DNA of 64,000 nucleotides from Membranipora membranacea (lineage: Eukaryota; Bryozoa; Gymnolaemata; Cheilostomatida; Membraniporidae), in the NCBI GenBank assembly GCA_914767715.1, contig OU612074.1, positions 4,853,501 to 4,917,500 on the forward strand, given 5' to 3'. This document shows, piece by piece, positions 9,716 to 22,265 of this stretch. Below the pieces are notes generated by a model that was given only the letters and a program-made list of their open reading frames with translations, ran no database searches and was not told the origin of the DNA. How positions within the stretch are numbered: the first letter of the stretch is position 1; each line of letters starts with the position of its first letter. The translations under genes were made by a program, and so were the position numbers.

Positions 9716-10080
9716 ACGATATACTATATGACATGGAACGGAACTATTTTTACTTATTTCTTCCAGAGCTACCCTACAGTATTATAGCCTGATTTATTAT
9801 CTTTAAATTATGTTACCTGAGTGAAGTTCAAAGTTTGGTCAGGAGGAGATAATCACAAAATTCAGCCAATACTTTTAATGAACTGAGCGTGCCTGCTGGA
9901 ATTCTTCCATTTCTTATTAAATGCCAAACCATGTTCAGAAAACCGGGTGTTTTTGACAAGCCTGATGCCATTGATTAATCTGCTTTAACTTGCAGTGAAA
10001 CGCCAAACTCTAGTGCTTAGTAGAAAAGTAGCACTGACAACGCAGTATTATGAATAAGCATCTTGAGGCCTGCATTTTCC

Positions 10081-10500
10081 AATTACCAGAATGGTTTTAT
10101 TCAAATAATAACTATTAACTATTATGACGTATATATTGTTATGTTAATCGACTATATATATTACTTCTATCATTCTATCTATATACATGGTTATAAATAA
10201 GTACAGCCAGCCACTTAGAGTGTTCGGGGAGGCTGTCTGTGGGAGAAGTTTTTTCTCTATGTAAAGAGTGGACAGAAAATACCCTAAGATCAAAACAACC
10301 ATTCACATCCTTTTAATCAGAGAACTTGGTTGGGTAGCTGCCAGTTATTACTCTGATTAAACTGATAGGTTGTGTTCTTGACTCTGTAGTGTATTATATT
10401 CCTAACTGATATGGGACCAATTCCATAATTTGTAATTCCTGTTTGTTAGCTTTCAACGGTACTACTTATGCCAAAAATTTTATCACACTATCATGCTATC
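10081..10500. repeat. Second unit of the 9.3/10.1-kb duplication
   Basis: Diverged direct copy of 9301-9715, offset by about 790-800 bp because of small indels. No coding capacity is preserved between the units. Confidence 0.7.
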
Positions 10501-12248
10501 TTACTTACTTATGTACTCCATTACTCCACGAGCACCCTACTGATTTATTGCTTTATTTCATGTCTTGTATTTACTTTACCTGGTATGTCACTACGGGAGC
10601 ATTAGTGCAGTGTAGTAGCAGGTAAAATTATCTAGATCTAGATCAAACTGGTTTACATTGCATCATATTTTCTGTTCCACAGCCGGAGGGAAACTCCCGG
10701 TCAATGATGTCACAAATATTTTTGTCATTGTTAAGCTGTAGAGAGCTGATTCTTAGAATGTATGTGTTTTTTTTTCTTTAGAACTATTACTAACCTTATA
10801 TCCTTTTTTTATCAGTTACTTTTTGTCGCTTATTCAATCACACAATAAAACAAAAAACTACAATGTAACCTGTCAGAAGTTTCGCTTCTACATCATTCTC
10901 TGTCATAAGAATATTGACCTGTAGCAAATAAACTAAAATAATGGGACAAAAACTATCAACAATTGCAAGCATCTGGCTAACAATGCATCACTCAAGTTGA
11001 TTTGTACTTCCTTTAACACACAAAGGTGACAGTATGGCCTGATCAATTACTTTACCATGATTGGCTTGTTTGCCCAATGTAATCTATTTTGAGATAACAC
11101 TTATTTGAGAGCTTGGCAAAAGTTCCAATGTATGTCACTGGCTATAGCAATTGCAATATGCAAAATTAATAGTTTGATAATTATTCATTTTTTGCTCCCA
11201 TACAACATTACTGGGGGCATATTTAACGTGATATAACACCTTGCTGGTTATAGCAAAAGTGATTATACAATTTTTAAAATTCTTTCATGGGTTTGTTCAG
11301 AAAAGTACTCTGATGTGAATTGTATGGCCATTACTCACTGATAATTAGCGCTGCGGTCTGTCAACTACTGTGGGCCTATAATTGGGATCTACAAGGCTTG
11401 TCATGTTTCCACAGGTGTGGAAAATAAGATCCTGACTGCTCTCATCTTACAGCTAACGCAGCACATGGTATGGCCTTATCGAATAAAACACTATCACTTT
11501 GTTTACCTAGGTAATCTATTTGGAGCTTACTCTGAATGACAATTTGGCAGATGCCCCAACCTACATAATTGTCAATAGCTAGCTATTTAGAATCACATAA
11601 GAGAAGAGATTCGCAGAGTTGAATATACATATCCTATTAAAAAAAGACCACTCTGATGTAGTCATGATATTTGAGACTCTGCACATAAACATAAATCTGT
11701 ATCAGGCATGTAACCCTGTGGTCTTTTGAGTTTTTTTTCACTAGGACCATAAATACAGGAGGTCAACTGTGTGCCTGCACGCAGTATAAAGATCCCCCTC
11801 TTCAAAAAAGAGTAGCCGGCAACGGCGGGCAAGGGTAGAGGGTACTAGAGATATATGAGGAAGCGCTGATACAAGATTAAATTTGTGGTATGTTAGAATG
11901 ATGGAAATGCAATCCGATATGTCGCCTGGCCTCTTCTGCGACACTAATGCTGACTGACTTGGTTCAACCGTTCAACCGAGTTTTATACACTCTTAAGCTT
12001 CTATATCATATCAACATATCGTGTGTAGATAATTCCATGATTTAAACTCAGAGAAACTAAAATCTCAAAAAGGGAAAATGTAAAAATGAGTAAACCAAGT
12101 CTTTCCGTAAAAAAGGAAAATACTTTAGAACTGAGGTTTTTAAAAGCTGAGATTGCATGCTCATGTTTGCGATTGACACGCTAGTGATTACTTGGTCAGT
12201 AATAAGGCCAAATTGTACTATCATCCATAACTTCATGGCTATTCACAG

Positions 12249-12297
12249 CAGGGAGGGTGGGATATACCCCACCCTCCCTGTTACCCCACCCTCTCTG
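12249..12297. mobile_element. 49-bp CAGGGAG palindromic mini-element, 7-bp TSD
   Basis: CAGGGAGGGTGG (12249-12260) is the inverted repeat of CCACCCTCCCTG (12269-12280). A second, imperfect right arm CCCCACCCTCTCTG follows to 12297. A perfect 7-bp direct repeat TTCACAG brackets the whole (12242-12248 and 12298-12304). Confidence 0.72.
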
Positions 12298-12374
12298 TTC
12301 ACAGTTTGTTCTATAACACCAAGATAATAACCCACATGCACTTTATTTCCTCTTGCCCTGTCTATCTATCTATC

Positions 12375-12960
12375 TTTCCTTGTCTGAAAATGACAACTAT
12401 ATTCTTGGCATCACTGGAATGGCATGTTAGTAAAGACTTGGGATTGGAACACTGATTATTTTGACTTATAGTTAAAGCTATCAGTTCCATGCCCCCTAGA
12501 TGATATTCATCAGTGAGATTAGAACAGTAAAGGTTAAATTGAAATGTGAGATAAGGTTGGCAAAGTACCCTGTAATATGACATGGCATCCATAATGACCA
12601 ACAAAATATCTCAGCCAGTATCACTCCCGCGAGCCAAGCAAGGCCTTGTCTAAACGTGACAACACTATTTTCATGTCACTGAAAAGGCAAGTTATATAAA
12701 ACCATCACTGACACAGGAGACATGAGACTGGGAACACTAATTATTTCAACGCAAAAGTAAAGCTTTCAGTCTCAAAGCCCCTAGATGATGTTTATCATAA
12801 AGATTAGAACAGCAAAACTTTTATTGAAACGTGAGATCTGTAACTCCCTGGTGAGATAATGCAAGCAAAATACCAGGATAGGATAATGTGACACAGCTTC
12901 TCATGCCAACAGAATATATCCACCCGTATCGCTCCTGGGAAGTAAAAAAGCTGAAGTATG
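12375..12960. repeat. Diverged tandem duplication (two ~290-bp units)
   Basis: The unit at about 12375-12640 and the unit at about 12650-12960 share an ordered series of blocks: ACTGGGAACACT / TTGGAACACTGATTATTT, CCCCTAGATGAT.TTCATC, GATTAGAACAG, TTGAAA.GTGAGAT and CCAGTATC.CTCC.G. The order is the same and the spacing similar. They are non-coding. Confidence 0.6.
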
Positions 12961-13371
12961 AAAGCAGACACCGACATGGGTTCACACAATGTCAAACACA
13001 ATATTACCATTTCGATTAGCATGAAAAACTCTACCATGATACAACCTGTCAATTACCCTCACCACCCAAAGTCTCAAATAACAGTGACAAAATAGGAGGG
13101 GGCTGCCACCAGACTTTACTTCTATTTTGACCTCTGGCACAATGTATTATTTAAGCCATGTCTGATGATTCATACTCCATTCAATCTTGTTTCCTTTGTG
13201 TGTCCAGATATTTAGCCGTATAGCACAATATGAAACCTATTCCACACTTTGCATGGGATTTTCAGATAGTTGATTGTTGACATGCACACACGTTTGCACT
13301 GGCACACAATTATGGCTAGATAATTTTGATTGTTTTAGCAGTAACCTTACAAAGCCCATCTACTGTTTCAG

Positions 13372-13404
13372 CAGGGAGAGTGGGGGTATATCCCACCCTC
13401 CCTG
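13372..13404. mobile_element. 33-bp CAGGGAG palindromic mini-element, 7-bp TSD
   Basis: CAGGGAGAGTGGG (13372-13384) pairs with CCCACCCTCCCTG (13392-13404) across a TATAT-rich loop. A perfect 7-bp direct repeat GTTTCAG flanks it (13365-13371 and 13405-13411). It has the same ends as 12249-12297 and 47715-47749. Confidence 0.75.
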
Positions 13405-14818
13405 GTTTCAGCTTCAAGTATAGTTTTGTCATTCACTAGAACTTTTCCTGTTTGCCATTTCATGCATAGGATATGCTGAAACGACAGCTTAAACCTCTCA
13501 GTGGTCACACAGCAACGGGTCATGGGTCAGTGTGTCCGGTATAAGAAGGACAGGGGGGATGCTTGTGATTTTGTACCGGAATTTTATCGCACTTATGGCG
13601 GCTTTGATTTCACATCCGCGTTCCTTATCTAGCGGCTATCATAAACAGAGGGGTTACTGCCGATAAACTGCTAACAAGTCCAATAATTTTGATGTCCCAT
13701 TATGGCCCATCAAAATAGAAACTGACGTCTGATTAGCAGTTCTTATACCTAGCCGATCTATATAGACAGGGGGGAGGTTGATATGACATGGCCCTGTTAG
13801 TACGTCAATATTGTGTTTTGATATCACACGACCCGGGAGTACCTCGGGCTGCCATAAACAGGAACAGACTGATGATAAATAACAGGCTGTGTTGTGCAAT
13901 TTAGCTCAACACAAGACATACTGTTAGAGGTTACACCTAACAATTATTCATCTTCGTAAACCTTGTGATCCAACATGGCCACTGAGAGCCCTCAGTTTCA
14001 GAGCAGCAACAATTGAAATAGTAAAAATGTGTCCTTTGTTTTACTGTTGATTCAATTAAGCAAGAATTCTAAGAATTTCAGTCAAGATAATCCCAGGTAG
14101 CTGTGGGAAAGAGAATATGCATTCTATCTATCACGTATAGCATCGAGCAATAAAAAATTTTGTTCCCACTGTATTTGGCCAAGGAGTCTATGTTTATTCA
14201 GATAAATCAGACAACTTTGGAGGCAAGATGATGTAAGATAAGATATTTTGGAGTAACCAAATCAATGGTGACAATTCAGTGAAACCCAATTCAATGAATG
14301 AGTCACCTAATGAGTAATTTTGGAATATGGAAATATGTGGACAGTCCCAAACTCGAAGGGTGTTTATGCGGTGAACAAAAATATGAAAATCTGCAGTGTG
14401 CGGCTTTTTAGAGCAATCAATCCCTTGTAACCCAGAGCAGTTACAAATATTTTGTTTTGTGATAAGCTTCAAAGATAAGAATGTTGGCTTGCTATTCCAT
14501 CAGGCCATACCCTGGATTTTCTGTTACGTAAATCTTAAAATGTGTTGATCAAAGTTACGGGTTTAACTTAAGTTTGCAAACGACCTTACAAGAGTTCACA
14601 ACGAGGATACACTTATTTAGAATGGCTTCAAATTAAACAAATGGAGGATCTCACCCTTTCAGCAAAGGAAAACGGATCTTTAACGATCTGGGCAGTTTTC
14701 AATCACTATGCTTGACATGTATGGCCCTAGGGATGGTCTGTCAGTGCGATGATCAAAATCTCTATTTTTGGATATCCAACAACCCTGCAGTAACTCTCCC
14801 TGCAATCAGGGAGTCTGT

Positions 14819-14913
14819 TAGTCAAGGGGCCGTTGCCTGCGTTTTGGATTTTGTGGCGCCCCACAATCCCAAAATCCACAAAATCCCAAACGCAGGCAGC
14901 GGCCCCTTGACTA
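14819..14913. mobile_element. 95-bp palindromic element with 9-bp TSD
   Basis: It begins TAGTCAAGGGGCC and ends GGCCCCTTGACTA, with arms of about 37 bp that continue GTTGCCTGCGTTTTGG on the left. Flanking repeats GGAGTCTGT (14810-14818) and GGAGTTTGT (14914-14922) match at 8 of 9 positions, a Mutator-like duplication length. A related arm is seen near 43022. The plus-strand frame at 14712-14969 only reflects this symmetry. Confidence 0.75.
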
Positions 14914-15251
14914 GGAGTTTGTATGTCCCTGATAACAGTGTATCAAAATTACTGACATGTATTTTGTAGTTTTCTTCTCAATAAAGAAAGGGTGGACAAT
15001 CCTTATAGCCAATTCATTTGCGTACAAGACATAATAGGTAGTAGGTGTGGCTTAGGTACCAATTGTAAATATTCAAATAAAGAAATAGACTGTAATTATA
15101 AAGATTGAAACTAATATTTTGATGAAAATCACGCAAAAATTTCTTTTGCTGCTTACTTCATTATTTTCATAATGGAATAAATGAAAAATTTCAATGTTTA
15201 TGTAATTATCTAAAATATTGTTTGGTGTTCCACTACCTTGCTATTACCAAG

Positions 15252-18200
15252 ATGGCAGCCACCAGGGTGAGTCTTTTTCCTTGCATAACAACAACATTGA
15301 GCATAGTTTGCATGGTTATCTGGTTGTGCAGCGCTACAGTCATTCTGCTATCCACTCTTCAAGTGGTAGCTTTGCTTCAATGGTCTATCCTTGTTCTAGG
15401 GAAGACTCAAGCCCCAATTAGCCTTAAGATTCCCTAGAATTAGTTGGAGGACATAACTCCAGATGTAAAGAGGTCAAAGTCCAGCTTGATATATCAAAAT
15501 GACTTGTTTTGGTGAATTGATTGTGCACACTCCCTCCCTCCCTCCTTGGTAGCACATTCAGTCAGTTGCTGGATTTGTTGCATGCCTTAATAAGTAGGCC
15601 TATGAATGCATGAGTGTATGTTTTGTAGAGCCTTAGCCAATCATTGCTTGTTCTTGTTGCCATTCCTTCTTCTTTCCATTTCCTTCCTATTCCTAATCAA
15701 GACAATTTAGACATGGGATGAAATAATGATAACAATATTATTTTGTATGGTATTGGTATTGTAAACTTTGCAGATATACCAAAGCCTCACTAAGCTGGCC
15801 AAGCTGACACAGAAAACAGGAGTAAGAGCTTTCTCTACAACACCATCTGTATCATCAAGCTATGGGTTCGGTAAGTCAGTCACTATCAATCAATGTCATG
15901 GACAATTTAGTCAGGATAAGCCCTACTAATTAATTTTTAGCTTGTTCAATGGTGTTTCTGAAAATGCTCTGTTGCCACTGAGTTGAATAAGTACTAACAT
16001 AGGAAGAATTAGTGGAACATAGGCCTAATTGGTGCCATATGTACAGATATGTATGGATAGGAAAAGCAGGCTTTGTTTAGTGATGAGTCATGGGCCTTTC
16101 TTTTGATAACAGATTTGACAGAAGAACAATTAGAATATCAAGAGCTAGCGAGGAAATTCACAGCTGATGAGATTATTCCAGTAGCTGCTCACCATGATGA
16201 GACTGGAGAGGTAGGTCTCCCGTCAGGTGTATTATGTGGATAAATCTCCGCATATTGTCAGATCATCATGCACTTATATATTATTCAATATTAGATTGTG
16301 CAACCAACCCCAAAACTTATTGAGTAATAAGGGGACTCCTCTCTGAACTCATTGAACTTATGATGATAGCCTACATGGCAGAGAAGTGAGCCTCTTTAAA
16401 CTAGAAACTGATCACTAAATGCCAAATGTTGCGTTCCGTAATCCCTTACTGCTTGATGAAACATTATATCTTCTCAGTGAAGATCCTGGAATGCATTTGC
16501 TGAATTGAAAGACCAAAAGAGTGAGGATTTTCAGCTAAGTGATGGCAATGATTTGGCTCAAAAGGCATCACCATTCTTATTTAAAGACTGTTCAGTGTGT
16601 CACATCACACCATGTCTGAACAATTCTCCTCATTCTCTCGCTATTTTTCTATGGTGTGATTTTTCAGCTGTATCACCATCTTTGATAATCACTAACCACC
16701 TTTTGAACACTTTATCTGTAACAATTATTCTGCGGATGTAACTACCTGAAAGGAAAGTTGAAAGGGTAGTACACATTTTACCCACAAACTATGCCAACTA
16801 CTGAGATGAGCATATTTCATGCCCAAGATCCCAATACCCTTTACTGAAAGTTAGGACCAGGAAATTTTTAAATAATTTTATACCGGTTAGCATTAAGATC
16901 TTAAACAACATCATTGTGACATGTCATTGACTATATCACCAAATAAATGAATCTTATCTATCATATCTTTATTCAGTACCCTTGGGAGGTCATTAAGAAG
17001 GCCTGGGGGCTTGGGCTAGTGAACACACATATACCTCAAGAGTTAGGAGGACTCGGGCTCGGAGCTATGGATAGTGTGCTTATAACTGAACAATTCGCTT
17101 ATGGCTGCACTGGCATTCAGGTATTTATGACATCATTTTATTCTCTTAAAATAACTTCTACTTACCATATAAATAAATACTTTTTTGGGTAGGGTTGGCG
17201 TCATCTCTTTTCTTATCCGATATTGTCTAGCCACTAGCCTAGCCACTACCATTATAAGTCCTTATGACGCTTTACCGGCAGGTGTAGACACAAATGTAAG
17301 GACAGTATCAGGATTGTCAGGCTTTCATTGTTAGTCCTTACCCGGCTTAGGAACAGGAGTCACGGCTCTAAGTGTTGCTGCATATAGAAAGCGTTTATTC
17401 AGTTTGCATGTCTTTTTATTATAAGCAGAATTATAATATGAAGTTATCCATGCCAGACAAGGGCACCGATGTGGAATCGTCATAGAAATTTCACTTCAAT
17501 GCCATTGACTGGTGTGGATCATTGATGAGTATCACATGCACAGTATGAGTGATACCCTCGAGCCTCCAATGACCAGTGGATATTTTACTACCAGTTTATA
17601 TTATATTGCAGGTTGCGATAGAAGCTAACTCCCTTGGTGAGATGCCTGTTATTGTGGCTGGTAATGATGAGCAGAAGAAGAAATACCTCGGGAGAATGTT
17701 AGAGGAGCCTATTATGTGTGTAAGTAGGACTGAAGTTGTTAGATGTCACCTGGTTATACTTGTGAGGGAGGGAGGGAGGAGGGGGGGGGAAGGCAGAGCC
17801 CGAATTTTGCTCAAATAGGATACAAACGATATGTCTTGATATTATGGCATATACAGATCATCCCATTACAAATATCTACATCTTGTCTTACAGTTTTTTA
17901 GCAGGATTATTTATGGCTGTCTGCCAGCCACCAGGCAACCTTCACGGTTCACTAATTAACATTACCAGTTCCCCTGATTGTTTTAGACCTGACAGTAACT
18001 AATGACTATGAAAATGTATTTTTGTTGTTTGTGTGATTTATGATCATAATTACACTGCCGTTATTACCAGTTTTGTTCACTCAAACCTGCCTGCATCTAT
18101 TTGCTGCTCTCTACAATTTTAATTTAGAATTTGATTAATATTTTCAACACCGATTCATTTCATGTAATGCTACCTGACAAGGAACAGTGAAGGCTTGGGA

Positions 18201-21200
18201 TCATTACCTCCACATACAAAAAGTACTGCGATTTGGGACAAGTTGTAGTCTTTTAAAATCACAACTCAAATGTGATAATCATTTACAATGGGAGTTGTCC
18301 ATAACCGTATAAAAAGGGGGCAACTACACCTACCCTTTTTAAAACAACTCTTGGCAACAGTGCAAAGGAAACTACGCACGCAAACAGGACTTTTGTGCGG
18401 ATATTTCAAGGTTAAAACTTGTCATTTTCCTTGTCTCAGCGCTATCAATGTGTTTGTCTTCTAATGTTTCGCCCATATACTGATATATTGACAGGCATAT
18501 GGAGTGACAGAACCTGGATGTGGTTCAGATGTAAACGGAATTACAACTAGAGCTGTCAAAAAAGGAGATGAGTGGATATTAAATGGACAAAAAGTGAGTA
18601 TCCTACCATGAAATGTTAGCCAGCTGTAATGTCATAGTAAGCGAAATGGCGAGATAGAGACAAACTGTTTATATATTGACATGAAATAATCTCAGATAAA
18701 CTGTATTCACATGTGATGGTTGCTTCGCACATCTGGACTGCTTTTGATTTTTTAAGCCTCGCTATACTGGTATTGATATAGTGATCATAGTGTGGCCAAA
18801 TGTGTTGGCTCTGATGGTTAGTCTCCCCCAACCAACCAGAGCCAACACATTGGATAATCGGAAGTGATTTCTTCATGTTTGTGATTTGCTCAGCAGGATA
18901 GAATAGAAATGAAAATAATCTTTACTTTCATTTTTAGATGTGGATCACAAACGGTGGAGTAGCTAACTGGTATTTTGTGTTAGCTAGAACTGCTGAAGAT
19001 CCTAAAACTCCACCTGGTAAAGCTTTTACTGGGTAAGTATGTCCAATAAAACCAATATTTGATCTAGATCGCTGTAGTTATTAAAATATCCACGCAACGT
19101 GAATGTAACTCTTAAACACTTTTCTGTCTGACTTAAGATTATTGATGGAGATTAAAGCCCTGGTGTCACATAATACCTGGGTAAGCTCACAAATATTACT
19201 TCAACCACACAAAATTTAACATAGAAATAATCAGAGATGCTCTCTGTCACTAAGAAAACCCCAGTCTGTCACAAGAAGCCAATAGACCGACAAAGCTTGA
19301 CAAGACTGCCCGGAGTCACATCAGTGAGGATACTATCCAAATATCATCACTCAAGTTTGTTTTGCATTCATATTGGCACTTTATTTATGTATTACAGCCG
19401 TTGAATTGTTTATCTGGAACAGTATCGATTCAGCCATCTATGTTATGATGACTTGCTGGTATCCGTATTGGAAGTTTTAGCCTTACACTATAATGTATCT
19501 CCTGCATATTACAGATTTATAGTAGAAGCTGACTGGGAGGGAGTAACTCCAGGTAGAAAAGAGAGGAATATGGGACAGAAAGCTTCTGATACTAGAGGTA
19601 TTACATTCGAGGATGTCAGGATACCTGCCGAGGTAATATTCAGTATTATAATATAATTATAATATTATATTATAATAAAGTTACCATAAGGAGTGTATAT
19701 TGAAGTGATAACTTGGTCTAATTTAGAAAATGCTATAAGGTGGAGTAACAGCATGCTTGCCAAGTTCCGGCTGATTTTCATTCAATGAGATGAGAAGGAA
19801 CTAAAAAGGTTCTATTTTCATGATAGTATATACGGTCTAGTACCTTTTTAGTACCTTCTCATCTGGGCCACATGCTGTTAATGAACCATACTAAATTAGA
19901 CCAAGAACTGTAGAATGATACCAAAATCCTTATTCTGTCACAATCACTTTAATCTAGTAGGGTCTTGTCAGGGTGATTTTAAAGTTAGCTAGCACAAGTT
20001 TTAGCTGGCGAAGTTTAACATAAAGAAAGGAGGCTACATTAATGTTGCCGAGTCATCAAGATAACTATTTGAAGCGAGTGTGAAACTGCTAACTTTCCAT
20101 CATGCGAGAACTTTGCTCCTCTAGGGTATATCATTGTGGATTTCAGGATATTTAAGTGAAGAAATTCACAACGTTCATTATTGTGATATTGCTTTTATTT
20201 TTCCAGGGTGCAAACCTTACAACGGTTCTTCCATACTCTTTCAGGTTCAAATTCAACTTGAACACACAAAACCTGCATTTTTTTCTATTTTATATTTTTA
20301 CTATTTTGCAGACACACCTACTTTTGTGTCTTTGTCTACTATATAATGTTTTTAATTATAATATATTTATAGAACATGTTGGGTGTAGAAGGCGCCGGGT
20401 TTAAGATAGCTATGGGAGCTTTTGACAGAACACGTCCCCCTGTAGCTGCCGGCGCTGTCGGTCTGGCTACCAGAGCTTTAGATGAAGCTGCTAAATACAG
20501 TCTGGAGAGAAAGACATTTGGCACTCCTATCTGTAATCATCAGGTTAGTGTCATGTTGTTGTGTGACGATATGATCACAATACCCAAAGTATGCTGTTTT
20601 CTCCCTTTTGGTGTTTTGTAATATAGCACCGTCATTTCCCTATATTAGCCACACACTGGTGGTAACATCAACACCTCTGTCAAACATTTTACCTTGTCCT
20701 TACAAAACAATTGCTTGCTGCACACTTGAGTAAGTAGTTGTTTGTGTTACTTGCCCTACCTACACTCCCCAGTCAACAGATTGTCAGATGACTGCAAGTG
20801 TACCAGCTATCAACAATACATTAAGGCAGCAATGATGTTCATAATTCATCCCTCGCCTTGTCCTTTCAGAAAACTACATACAAACAATTTTTTTCAGCTC
20901 ACACCTGTCTTTTGTTTATATTTTATAGGCAGTAGCATTCATGTTAGCTGATATGGCTATCTCAGTGGAGTCAGCTAAGTTAATAACACGACGAGCTGCC
21001 TGGGAGGTAGATCAGGGCAGACGTAATACTTACCTAGCTTCTATAAGTAAAGCTTACGCTGCTGATATAGCTAATAAGTGTGCTACTGATGCCGTACAGG
21101 TAAATATACATACTTTATAATAATGTGATGGCAGGTAGGTTACCTGTAATACTCATACTTGTAATATGGGGTCTTGGTGCATTTTTTCGTCCCTCTTGTG

Positions 21201-22265
21201 ACTAGGTCGCCACTGAAGCTGTGCCGTAGTAAAATTGGTTAAACAAATGGTTAAGATTGCAAGGCGTAGTCACTCACCACATTGCTCTCAGCTTGTAGGC
21301 AGGTCGGAGCACACCTGGTGGTCCAACAAGCCCCAGTAGTCAGTGGACTGCAGTGGGATGAATGTTTTCAGCATAGAGTTTCGGACAAAGGCCTTGTGTT
21401 CAAGTGTCTCTAAATGGCTCTATCTCCAGACCATGAAAGGCGATGCACCATTGTTCTCTTCTTACACTAACTTGATTTATCATCCGTAGTGTTATGCTTA
21501 GTTGATTAGAAGCTTATCATGATCTTGTCCACGGTAGGCAACCCTCAAGTTATTTTGCTTAATCGCAACGCTAATACAATTTATTCTATCCTTTTGACAG
21601 ATATTTGGTGGTGCTGGATTCAACTCAGAATATCCTGCTGAGAAACTCATGAGAGATGCCAAAATATTCCAGGTAAGTACCAATGACTTGTTATAACTAG
21701 TGTAGAATTGTCTGTAGTTTGTGACACAGTATAGGCCAGGTGTCAGGTATACTAATCACACAGCACTCTGCCTGCAGGATAGCCTTGTGGCATAATCTAG
21801 ATCTCTGCAGCACAGCGATTGTGGCGCTGCCTTCAAGAAATGCAACTCTAAGAGTCTGAGGTCATGAAATACCAGTGCCAGTGTACCATTGAGGCCTAAA
21901 TATTATTACAATGTTATTGATTACCATTGGTTCCCCAATTAAGCTTCCCAGTCAAGTTGAATTAATTCAGGTCCTATGCTGCCAAGACAAATGTTTGCCA
22001 TACCGGTTTGCACATCCGCAGAGTGATTACACAGAGCAAGTAGGTAACACCCACCTCCTCAAGAGTGCAAAGCAAGACACCTGCAATATATCTGATCATA
22101 CACTTAGGTTTCTTGAGCAAGCAAGCTTGGAGTAGGCTGAGGAAGTTGTTCACATGTATATTATTGTGATTTTAGATTTATGAGGGAACCGCCCAAGTAC
22201 AGAGACTAATTATATCCAGAGATGTTATAGGCCGAGCCGCAGCAGGTCAACTCAATAATATCTAA
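15252..22265 (+). CDS. ACADM: Medium-chain specific acyl-CoA dehydrogenase, mitochondrial
   Basis: Twelve exons join in frame: 15252-15266, 15774-15870, 16113-16210, 16977-17120, 17612-17719, 18495-18593, 18938-19032, 19515-19632, 20373-20543, 20929-21099, 21601-21672 and 22176-22265 (TAA), giving 425 residues against 421 in human MCAD. The enzyme is a mitochondrial matrix FAD flavoprotein that introduces the trans-2 double bond in medium-chain acyl-CoAs in beta-oxidation and passes electrons to ETF. The N-terminus is basic and Ser/Thr-rich without acids, a good transit peptide. [10 protein letters not shown] (157-166) is the acyl-CoA dehydrogenase signature and MWITNGG (188-194) the conserved FAD-loop strand. 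The catalytic base is Glu399 in IYEGT, equivalent to precursor Glu401 of human MCAD. No frameshift or lost key residue is seen. Assignment to the medium-chain branch rests on near-collinear similarity through the C-terminal domain. Confidence 0.96.
16840..16955. repeat. Dispersed repeat copy in ACADM intron 3
   Basis: It aligns with 23796-23912: GGACCAG, then an AT-rich block, TTTTATAC.GGTTAGCAT.AAGAT, CATCATTGTGA and ACCAAATAA in the same order. Both copies are non-coding; this one ends just before the exon 4 acceptor. Confidence 0.5.
17765..17790 (+). other. G-rich tract (G-quadruplex-type) in ACADM intron 5
   Basis: Four or more runs of at least three G separated by single bases start 45 bp after the exon 5 donor on the sense strand. 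This meets the usual sequence rule for an intramolecular G-quadruplex. Such tracts near donors can affect splicing; whether this one does cannot be told from sequence. Confidence 0.45.
18795..18853. repeat. Palindromic element in ACADM intron 6
   Basis: CCAAATGTGTTGGCTCTG (18795-18812) is the inverted repeat of CAGAGCCAACACATTGG (18837-18853), with one unpaired base. No flanking duplication was found. Confidence 0.65.
19712..19905. mobile_element. 194-bp inverted-repeat element in ACADM intron 8
   Basis: Ends CTTGGTCTAATTTAG (19712-19726) and CTAAATTAGACCAAG (19891-19905) are perfect inverted repeats. A nested inner pair, GATGAGAAGGAACTAAAAAGG with CCTTTTTAGTACCTTCTCATC, and ACAGCATG / CATGCTGT make most of it foldable. 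No clear target duplication was found. Confidence 0.68.
21278..21362 (-). repeat. SINE body fragment, ACADM intron 10
   Basis: TTGCTCTCAGCTTGTAGGC, AGGTCGGAGCACACCTGG and CAGTGGACTGCAGT match the same blocks at 25104-25173 and 27003-27074. The tRNA-derived head seen next to the 27-kb copy is not recognisable here. Orientation is inferred from that copy. Confidence 0.6.

Larger units (their letters stand above)
8520..15251. other. 6.7-kb stretch without a supported gene
   Basis: No exon chain with consistent phase was found on either strand. The stretch holds two diverged local duplications (9301-9715 with 10081-10500; 12375-12640 with 12650-12960), two copies of the CAGGGAG palindrome, the 95-bp palindrome at 14819-14913, and a dispersed repeat at about 8806-8920 that resembles 42846-42960. 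Confidence 0.5.

Noticed and set aside
12804-13052. 82-codon minus-strand frame
   Set aside because: Lies in one unit of the tandem duplication; the frame is not kept in the other unit.
14712-14969. 85-codon plus-strand frame
   Set aside because: Explained by the 95-bp palindrome at 14819-14913.
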